Source: Planctomycetota bacterium (GTDB lineage: Bacteria > Planctomycetota > SZUA-567). Taken from it: a DNA stretch of 5,088 nucleotides. The stretch's first letter is position 1, and every line of letters starts with the position of its first letter. A program made the translations under genes and the position numbers. The notes under the pieces were generated by a model. That model was not told the origin of the DNA. It searched no databases and worked only from the letters and a program-made list of their open reading frames with translations. Where the stretch lies: the NCBI GenBank assembly GCA_031278535.1, contig JAITKH010000336.1, forward strand, positions 1-5,088, written 5' to 3'. Shown here in pieces: positions 1 to 5,088 of this stretch.

Positions 1-279
1 CGCCGCCGCCAGTCCGCGCATCGGCCAGCCGTTCGGGAACATGGCCACGACGGTCTTGAGGCGAGCGCCGGGAGGCGAGGGCGGCGCGACCGATTGCGGC
101 TTCTGAATAAGCATTTCGCCTTTGCCCAGCAAAAGCCATTCAACAGAATGCCCTGCTTCATCCAGATACCGTAATGCAGACGATTCTGGAATGCTACCTT
201 CCGCAAATAGCCTTATGCGGCTTTCATTTTTAATGCCGAATTTATCCGCAATTCGCTGACGAGAAAGTCCCGTTCTTCC
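1..279 (-). CDS. Partial CI-like helix-turn-helix regulator, N-terminus frameshifted or start unresolved
   Basis: Reading the minus strand from 279 to the left edge gives 93 codons without a stop. The product looks like the DNA-binding domain of a phage CI-type or Xre-like repressor. Visible residues 4-16 (GLSRQRIADKFGI) fit the first helices of a helix-turn-helix. Residues 31-56 (with IPESS, LRYLDEAG, VEWLLLGKGEM) match the typical end of such domains, where an 'EWLL-x-G-x-G' segment closes the fold. A Pro/Ala/Ser-rich linker follows (about residues 60-73), and the protein then leaves the window, so its C-terminal domain is unknown. The frame has no ATG, GTG or TTG before the helices, and TAA TAG (285-280) lie immediately upstream. 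The gene is therefore either broken or carries a one-base error (see findings). The fold assignment rests on motif reading alone. It lies divergent from the kinase and could once have regulated it, which is inference. Confidence 0.5.
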
Positions 280-355
280 CTATTATCCCCGTCCCGGAAA
301 CCCCCGCAACCAAAAAGCGGCGTCCCTGTCCCGGAACCATAGTGCGTCTGGATTG

Positions 356-378
356 TCGTCAGAAGACGATTTTGTCTT
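356..378. repeat. Overlapping short inverted repeats, possible operator
   Basis: Two perfect 5-bp inverted repeats share bases. TCGTC (356-360) pairs with GACGA (365-369) across AGAA, and AAGAC (363-367) pairs with GTCTT (374-378) across GATTTT. They lie in the divergent region about 80-100 bases upstream of the candidate kinase promoter. They could be a protein-binding site or alternative RNA hairpins, but 5-bp arms also arise by chance, so this is a weak call. Confidence 0.2.
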
Positions 379-457
379 ACGCCGAGGATGAAAACCGCCT
401 TCTCGAGTTTCTCAAGGGGAATTGTAATGCGTCGGCGCCGGGACACGATTTTCTTGC

Positions 458-485
458 TTGAATTACAGTCCGCCATGCATATTAT
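458..485 (+). promoter_or_regulatory. Candidate sigma70-type promoter for the FGGY kinase
   Basis: A TATTAT -10 element (480-485) matches the TATAAT consensus at five of six positions. TTGAAT (458-463), 16 bases upstream, matches the TTGACA -35 at four of six. It lies in an AT-richer patch, and transcription would begin near 492, giving a leader of about 120 bases before the start at 614. No other -10/-35 pair upstream of the kinase looked as good by eye. It is a consensus match only. Confidence 0.4.
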
Positions 486-598
486 GAATGCGTCCGCTTT
501 CTGTTGGGGCGATTGTTTCGGGAAGATGAAGCCAGGCGCTGCGGCGAAGGGTTTTGCCGCCGGAATACAAGGGAAAAATGCCACAGGCTGAAAAGCGC

Positions 599-605
599 GG
601 AGGGG
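599..605 (+). promoter_or_regulatory. Ribosome binding site of the kinase
   Basis: GGAGGGG is a strong Shine-Dalgarno match ending eight bases before the ATG at 614. It decides the start: in-frame ATGs at 554 and 578 lack such a site, and the phosphate-binding motif sits at a normal distance (about residue 19) from the 614 start. Confidence 0.75.
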
Positions 606-613
606 CACGGCAC

Positions 614-2221
614 ATGAAAACCACAGACGACCGGATTGCCGGGGCGATACTCGCCGGAGAGACGTTTCTCGGAATTGAGCTGGGGTCCACCCGCATCAAG
701 GCGGTATTGGTTGGCAGGGACCACGAACCTGTCGCGACGGGCGGCCATGATTGGGAGAACCGGCTGGAAAACGGCGTCTGGACGTACAGCCTTGAAGACG
801 TATGGACGGGGCTGCAGGCGTGTTTCGCGGCCCTGTCGAAGGATGTTGCGGCCCGTTACGGCGCCGCTCTTCGCTCGACGGGAGCCATCGGCATATCGGC
901 GATGATGCACGGCTACCTGGCTTTTGACGGGGACGGCCGCCTGCTTGCGCCGTTCCGCACCTGGCGCAACACGACGACGGGAGAAGCCGCCGATGCGCTT
1001 ACCAGGGAGTTCTCGTTCAATATCCCCCAGCGCTGGAGCATCGCCCACCTGTACCAGGCCATTCTGGACAGGGAGCCCCATGTCAGGGACCTCGCTTTTC
1101 TGACGACGCTTGCCGGCTATGTTCACCGGCGGCTCACGGGACGGAAGGCGCTCGGCGTAGGGGACGCCTCCGGCATGTTTCCCATAGACAGCGCGACGAA
1201 TGACTGGAATGCCCGGATGATTGGCGCCTTCAACGCGCTTGTCGCCGGCGAGGGGTACGCGTGGAGGCTGGAAGGAATCCTTCCCGCCGTGCTGACGGCG
1301 GGCGAGAACGCGGGAACGCTCACTCCCGAAGGCGCACGGCTGCTGGATCCATCGGCGACGCTTGAGGCGGGCATCCCGCTTTGTCCGCCCGAGGGAGACG
1401 CGGGGACGGGCATGGTCGCCACAAACAGCGTGGCCGAACGGACCGGAAACATTTCCGCGGGCACGTCGATATTTGCGATGGTCGTGCTGGAAAAGGAACT
1501 GTCCCGCGTGTATCCGGAAATCGACCTGGTGACGACCCCGTCCGGAAAGCCGGTGGCGATGGCGCATTGCAACAATTGCACCACAGATCTTGACGCCTGG
1601 GTGCGGCTCTTTGAGGAGGTCATCGGTCTGGCCGGCGGGAAGTTCGGACGCGGCGCCTTGTACGACGCGTTGTACCGCAAGGCGGAGGAAGGGGATGCCG
1701 ATTGCGGCGGCCTTTTGGCCTATAATTACTATGGCGGCGAACCGATTACCGGCCTGATGGAGGGGCGGCCGCTGTTTATGCGAAAGCCCGACAGCCGTTT
1801 TACCCTCGCCAACTTCATGCGCACCCTCCTTTTTTCCTCTATGGGGACGTTGAAGCTGGGCATGGATATTCTCACGGAGAAGGAGCATGTCCGCATCGAG
1901 CGGCTTCTCGGGCACGGCGGACTTTTCAAGACGAAGGACGTGGGCCAGCGGTTTATGAGCGCGGCGCTTTCCACTCCCGTCGCCGTGATGGAATCGGCGG
2001 GAGAGGGCGGCGCCTGGGGCATCGCACTGCTTGCGGCCTATATGCGGCGGAAGCGGAACGGCGAGACGCTCGAGGCGTACCTTGCCGACAAGGCGTTTGC
2101 CGGAAACGCGGGAATTTGCGTCGAACCGGATCCGCGGGATGCGCAGGGTTTTCTGGCGTTCATGCGCGGCTATGCGGAGGGGCTTCCGGTCGAGCGGGCC
2201 GCCGTCAAGCATATGCGTTGA
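614..2221 (+). CDS. FGGY-family carbohydrate kinase, xylulokinase-like
   Basis: This predicted cytoplasmic kinase has 535 residues, within the family's usual range of about 480-550, and would transfer phosphate from ATP to a sugar or polyol. The N-terminal half (about 17-260) starts with the phosphate-binding strand LGIELGSTRIKAVLV (19-33). It also carries a substrate-pocket MMHGYLAFD (97-105), an RTWRNTTT segment (115-122) where related kinases have a W-x-D-x-R type motif, and GVGDASGMFPID (181-192). Asp184 in that last motif is the likely catalytic base by analogy with the DASG of xylulokinases. The C-terminal half has the nucleotide-domain motifs GDAGTG (261-266), GNISAGTS (278-285), LGHGGLFKT (432-440) and GEGGAWGIALLAAY (463-476). 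The usual GGG adenosine loop is therefore GHGG here. Substrate cannot be read from the sequence: xylulose, fuculose and ribulose are all possible, and no pathway neighbour is present. The strong ribosome binding site fixes the start, and a hairpin overlaps the stop. Family assignment is secure; specificity is not. Confidence 0.9.
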   Translation: MKTTDDRIAGAILAGETFLGIELGSTRIKAVLVGRDHEPVATGGHDWENRLENGVWTYSLEDVWTGLQACFAALSKDVAARYGAALRSTGAIGISAMMHGYLAFDGDGRLLAPFRTWRNTTTGEAADALTREFSFNIPQRWSIAHLYQAILDREPHVRDLAFLTTLAGYVHRRLTGRKALGVGDASGMFPIDSATNDWNARMIGAFNALVAGEGYAWRLEGILPAVLTAGENAGTLTPEGARLLDPSATLEAGIPLCPPEGDAGTGMVATNSVAERTGNISAGTSIFAMVVLEKELSRVYPEIDLVTTPSGKPVAMAHCNNCTTDLDAWVRLFEEVIGLAGGKFGRGALYDALYRKAEEGDADCGGLLAYNYYGGEPITGLMEGRPLFMRKPDSRFTLANFMRTLLFSSMGTLKLGMDILTEKEHVRIERLLGHGGLFKTKDVGQRFMSAALSTPVAVMESAGEGGAWGIALLAAYMRRKRNGETLEAYLADKAFAGNAGICVEPDPRDAQGFLAFMRGYAEGLPVERAAVKHMR

Positions 2222-2238
2222 GGCATCGCCTCGATTTT
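2217..2238 (+). terminator. Probable intrinsic terminator overlapping the kinase stop codon
   Basis: GAGGC (2220-2224) pairs perfectly with GCCTC (2228-2232) across an ATC loop. Up to three weaker pairs (2217-2219 with 2233-2235, two of them G-U) extend the stem. TTTT follows at 2235-2238. The hairpin includes the last bases of the TGA stop (2219-2221). The T tract is short, so termination may be partial. On the minus strand the hairpin is not followed by T residues, so it is unlikely to terminate hisD. Confidence 0.5.
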
Positions 2239-2259
2239 CATCATCCCGAAACGGCCGGT

Positions 2260-3576
2260 TCACTGCCGATCCCGAATCTCCGGGTCTTCCCCGAGTCTGG
2301 CTTGGACCGCTTCGGCATGGGCCGACAGGCCTTCGGCCCGGGCCAGAAGGGCAATGCCCGGTCCGGTCCGGCGAAGCCGTTCCCGGGTGTATTCGAGTAT
2401 CGACATGTCCTTCTGGAAGTCGGCGACTCCGAGGCTTGAGGCAAAGCGGGCGGCGCCGGCGGTCGGGAGGACATGGTTGGTGCCGGCAAAATAGTCGCCC
2501 ACCGGTTCGGGGGACCAGGGGCCCAGGAAGACGGCGCCCGCGTTCACCACCCGGGGAAGGAGTCTCGCCGGTTCCCGCGTCATCAACTCCAAATGTTCCG
2601 GCGCCAAAACATTGGCGACATCCAGCGCTTGTTCGATGTCGTTGACGATGAAAATCGCCCCGTGGCGCGACAGCGCCAGGCGCGCCGCGGCGCTCCGGGA
2701 GAGACCGGACAGGCGCCGTTGTGTCTCTTCGGCAACCGCCTGGGCCAGTTCGGCCGAATCGGTCAGGACCACCCCGGCCTCGTGTCCGGATCCATGTTCG
2801 GCCTGCGAAAGGAGATCGGCGGCGACGAACCCGGGGTCGGCTCCGGAATCGGCGATTATCGCGATTTCAGACGGGCCGGCCGGGGTGTCGATGCCGACGG
2901 CGCCGAATACCTGGCGTTTGGCCGCGACCACATAGGCGTTGCCGGGACCGACGATTTTGTCCACCCTCCGCACCGGTCCGGCCCCGTAGGCCAGGGCCGC
3001 CACGGCATGCGCGCCGCCCATCCGCCATATTTCCTCGATTCCGAGCAGGCCGGCCACAGCCAGCATTTTCGGGGAAACGCTCCCGTTCCGCTCTGGGGGG
3101 ATGGCCAGAGCTATTTCCCTGACGCCGGCCAGCTTTGCTGGAACCACGTTCATGATAATTGAGGAAAAAAGCGGAGCCGAGCCGGCCGGACAGTAAACGC
3201 CGACCCGCGCCAGAGGCAGGACCCGCTTGGCGAGGCGGACGCCGTCGCCGTCGTCAAGGACATATCCCCGGCGAACCTGGGGGCGGTGAAATCGTTCGAC
3301 ATTTTCCGCCGCTGCCTTGACCCAGGAGAGGAAATCGTCACCGGTCTGACGCCGGGCGGCAGCAATCTCTCCGGCCCCGACCTTGAGCGCGTCCAGATCG
3401 GGCAGGGGGGCGTCGAATCGCCGCACGCAGGCAAGAAGGCCGGCCACCCCTCCCGTCCGCACCTCCCGAATAATCCCGGCAACCTGCGGACCGATATCAG
3501 CGTCAATATCGGCGCGGCCAAGAATGGCGAGAAAGACCGGATCGTCCGGCGAAAATATCCTTGGTTCGGGAAACAT
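2260..3576 (-). CDS. hisD: Histidinol dehydrogenase
   Basis: Catalyses the last two steps of histidine synthesis in the cytoplasm: L-histidinol to L-histidinal to L-histidine, reducing two NAD+. It has 438 residues, against 434 in E. coli HisD, and is full length. Expected active-site residues are present. Zinc ligands are Gln258 and His261 (LLSQAEHG), Asp361 (VGDYFAGTNHVLPT) and His420 (EGLSAH). The catalytic pair is Glu327-His328 (LAPEHLE), and Glu415 and His368 match substrate-contact positions. The family block IVGPGNAYVVAAKRQVFG (208-225) and the AGPSE segment (233-237) are clear. SAPLFS (133-138) and the WSPE...GDY region resemble the E. coli type. One deviation is CPAGSAP (129-135), where PGGSAP is usual. 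The ATG at 3576 was chosen because it gives a standard N-terminus; a modest GAAGG lies 10 bases upstream, inside the preceding gene. The gene follows the coiled-coil gene after five bases, so it is probably transcribed with it. No other his gene is in the window. Confidence 0.96.
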   Translation of the reverse strand: MFPEPRIFSPDDPVFLAILGRADIDADIGPQVAGIIREVRTGGVAGLLACVRRFDAPLPDLDALKVGAGEIAAARRQTGDDFLSWVKAAAENVERFHRPQVRRGYVLDDGDGVRLAKRVLPLARVGVYCPAGSAPLFSSIIMNVVPAKLAGVREIALAIPPERNGSVSPKMLAVAGLLGIEEIWRMGGAHAVAALAYGAGPVRRVDKIVGPGNAYVVAAKRQVFGAVGIDTPAGPSEIAIIADSGADPGFVAADLLSQAEHGSGHEAGVVLTDSAELAQAVAEETQRRLSGLSRSAAARLALSRHGAIFIVNDIEQALDVANVLAPEHLELMTREPARLLPRVVNAGAVFLGPWSPEPVGDYFAGTNHVLPTAGAARFASSLGVADFQKDMSILEYTRERLRRTGPGIALLARAEGLSAHAEAVQARLGEDPEIRDRQ

Positions 3577-3581
3577 GGCGG

Positions 3582-5088
3582 TCAAACCTTCGTCTCCCGG
3601 CCGCCTAGAACGCCGTCCCGGTATTCGGCCCATTGTCGATCGGAAGTGACGAAGCTGAATCTGCCGCGCAAGTCGAGAAAGATGCGCCAGATGTCGCCGG
3701 ACATGCGGGTGACTATTTTCAACCGGACAAGGTTATGGAGGAAATCGAACATCTGGACGTGGAACAGTTCCGATTCGCCCGATTCCGACCCTCGGGAACG
3801 ATCGAAAGATTCCTGCACGGTGCGAAGGCCGTCGAGCAGGCGTGCCAGATCCGGGAGGCGGTCCATTGTCTCGGGGCGGCGAAGGGCCGGGCATTGGTAG
3901 ATTTTCCGCATCAGGAGGCCGGGCGTGGCCTTGGCCTCGCGCAACAGGGATCCGGCCGACTCGATGGCCGCGGCGATGTTGTAGGTGGAAAGGGCGGTCT
4001 CGAAGGACACCACTTCGGGTTTGCCCGGCGCCAGGGCGGCCGAACCCCTCACACCCGCGGCTTCGCGCCCGAGCGACTTCAAGGCGTCGTCGGCGTCGTC
4101 GTCCGCGCCCATGGCTTGCAGGATGGCGGCGCGGAGATTGGCCGCCACCGGCACCATGCCTTCAGGCACCTCGAGGCGATCAAGCTGTTTCAACGCCTCG
4201 TGTGCGCCCGAAGTTCTTGCCTCAAGTTCCGTCTCCAGCCGGCGCACCAGGCGGTGCAGTTCGTCTATGAAAAGGGACGAGGCCTGGCCCGCGGTCTGGG
4301 CCTGCAGGGCCTGCAATTCCTTTTCCCGGTTCTCCAGTGCTCGCTGGATTCGCAGGCGCTCCATCCGCTCCGATTCCACTTCGTTCTTCAAGCGATCCGC
4401 TTCGAACCTGACGCGCCGGCTCTCGATGTCCACGCCTGTGGCCTGATTCCGGGTGCGGGAAAGTTCGGCCTTCAGGGCGTCGCACTCGGAGCGGAGGAGG
4501 GTTGTCTGGCTTTCCAACTCGCGATTTTTCGATTGGAGAGCCGTTTCCCGGCCGCGCCCTCCCTCTTCGATGGCGATTTTTTCCCCCTCCAATTCGCCCA
4601 ATCGCCGGCGAATGCCTTCCAACTCGCTTTGGAGCGCCGTCCGTTCGCTTTCAAGACCGGAACGGCGGCGTTCCTCGGCCAAAGCCCGGGCACGCAACTC
4701 CTTGGCTTCGCTGTCGGCCGCAATCCAGGCTTGCATATAGCCGTTGGCTTTTTCCGACATGGCTGAAAGGAGGGAGGATATCTGGTTGGCGACGGAAGCC
4801 ACTTCACCCGCGCCGTACAGGACGGTGTATCCCCGCCTTTCTCCCGCTCCCGGCTGCGGTAAAGCGAATGGCGGCGGAACAATCGGCGACGGCGCTTCCG
4901 GTTGCGGAGCCGCCAATGGAGCGACTTCGGCCGGCGCAGGTTCCGGAGCCGGCGGCGATTCGTTCCTGACCGGCGGCGGGGTGGCTTCGGTCACCTCCCT
5001 CAGCAATGCCTCCATATCCGCATCCATCGGCATCGGGGACGCGTCGTCGCCGGTTTCGGCATTCGGCGGCGCGTCGTCCTCCCCAAGG
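3582..5088 (-). CDS. Coiled-coil protein of unknown function, 5' end outside window
   Basis: I do not recognise this family. The frame is open from the right edge to the TGA at 3582-3584, giving 501 visible residues. An ATG at 5033 would give 483 residues, but no Shine-Dalgarno precedes it. The 18 codons upstream encode the same acidic, Pro-rich style of sequence (DDAPP, GDDASP), so the true start is probably beyond the window. Positions below count from that ATG. Residues 1-65 are low-complexity, rich in Pro, Ala and Glu. Residues about 75-105 are a short helical segment. Residues about 105-285 are highly charged, rich in Glu, Arg, Leu and Gln with heptad-like spacing, and form a long coiled coil. 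Residues 290-483 look more globular, with helices and an aromatic-rich end (IWRIFLDL, FSFV). No signal peptide or membrane segment is visible, so it is probably cytoplasmic. Structural, division, chromosome-related or scaffold roles are all possible. It leads into hisD with a five-base gap. Confidence 0.8.
   Translation of the reverse strand, partial: LGEDDAPPNAETGDDASPMPMDADMEALLREVTEATPPPVRNESPPAPEPAPAEVAPLAAPQPEAPSPIVPPPFALPQPGAGERRGYTVLYGAGEVASVANQISSLLSAMSEKANGYMQAWIAADSEAKELRARALAEERRRSGLESERTALQSELEGIRRRLGELEGEKIAIEEGGRGRETALQSKNRELESQTTLLRSECDALKAELSRTRNQATGVDIESRRVRFEADRLKNEVESERMERLRIQRALENREKELQALQAQTAGQASSLFIDELHRLVRRLETELEARTSGAHEALKQLDRLEVPEGMVPVAANLRAAILQAMGADDDADDALKSLGREAAGVRGSAALAPGKPEVVSFETALSTYNIAAAIESAGSLLREAKATPGLLMRKIYQCPALRRPETMDRLPDLARLLDGLRTVQESFDRSRGSESGESELFHVQMFDFLHNLVRLKIVTRMSGDIWRIFLDLRGRFSFVTSDRQWAEYRDGVLGGRETKV

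Larger units (their letters stand above)
280..613. other. Lower-GC divergent intergenic region
   Basis: These 334 bases lie between the regulator remnant and the kinase and hold no gene I can defend. Hand counts give about 48-50% GC per 60-base line in most of it, against about 60-67% inside the kinase. It contains a candidate plus-strand promoter, overlapping short inverted repeats around 356-378, two copies of GTCCCGGAA (291-299 and 328-336) and the kinase ribosome binding site. A minus-strand open frame (down to 213) and a short plus-strand frame (427-591) cross it, but neither gives a recognisable protein. The minus-strand frame may include the displaced N-terminus of the regulator. Confidence 0.5.

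Noticed and set aside
1..10. CGCCGCCGCC triplet run at the left edge as a repeat
   Set aside because: It is three copies of a GC-rich alanine codon pattern on the minus strand, expected in coding DNA of this composition.
282..287. Minus-strand GATAAT as a -10 element for the regulator
   Set aside because: The best -35 at suitable spacing (TTGCGG, 16 bases upstream) is poor, and transcription would start inside the helix-turn-helix frame with no start codon to follow.
213..608. Minus-strand 131-codon frame beginning MPLRAF
   Set aside because: No Shine-Dalgarno or recognisable domain, and it overlaps the kinase start region. Its final part may be the displaced N-terminus of the frameshifted regulator, but as called it is not a convincing gene.
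482..2263. Very long minus-strand open frame (593 codons) opposite the kinase
   Set aside because: It is the antisense shadow of a high-GC gene: the translation is rich in Arg, Pro, Gly and His with no domain motif, while the plus strand encodes a complete FGGY kinase with a strong ribosome binding site.
2473..3162. Plus-strand 229-codon open frame within hisD
   Set aside because: It is antisense to conserved HisD active-site regions and shows no protein features of its own.
3633..4766. Plus-strand 377-codon open frame opposite the coiled-coil gene
   Set aside because: Its His/Gly/Phe/Gln-rich composition mirrors the Glu/Leu/Arg-rich coiled coil read backwards. It has no recognisable motif, and the minus-strand frame is longer and leads into hisD.

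Overview
The window is high-GC bacterial DNA, roughly 60-67% GC by hand count in the genes, with tightly packed coding and Shine-Dalgarno-type starts. The histidinol dehydrogenase resembles the E. coli type, but nothing visible fixes the phylum. I see no tRNA, rRNA, CRISPR array, insertion sequence or complete mobile element.

Layout, left to right. Bases 1-279 (minus strand) hold part of a CI-like helix-turn-helix regulator running off the left edge. Its frame has no usual start codon before the helices and is closed by two adjacent stops, so the N-terminus looks frameshifted or decayed. Bases 280-613 are a lower-GC divergent intergenic region with a candidate sigma70 promoter, small inverted repeats and the ribosome binding site of the next gene. 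Bases 614-2221 (plus strand) encode a 535-residue FGGY-family carbohydrate kinase, ending in a hairpin that overlaps its stop codon. After 38 bases comes the convergent minus-strand pair: hisD (2260-3576) and, upstream of it in transcription order, a coiled-coil protein of unknown function (3582-5088, 5' end outside the window). Five bases separate these two, so they are probably co-transcribed.

How the genes relate. The kinase would phosphorylate a sugar or polyol; the regulator remnant is divergent from it, but a regulatory link is only a positional inference. HisD performs the last two steps of histidine synthesis. It is linked here to a coiled-coil protein with no evident metabolic role and not, within the window, to other his genes. 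I find no clear evidence of a new multi-gene system. The items most worth a second look are the broken regulator start and the coiled-coil/hisD pair.
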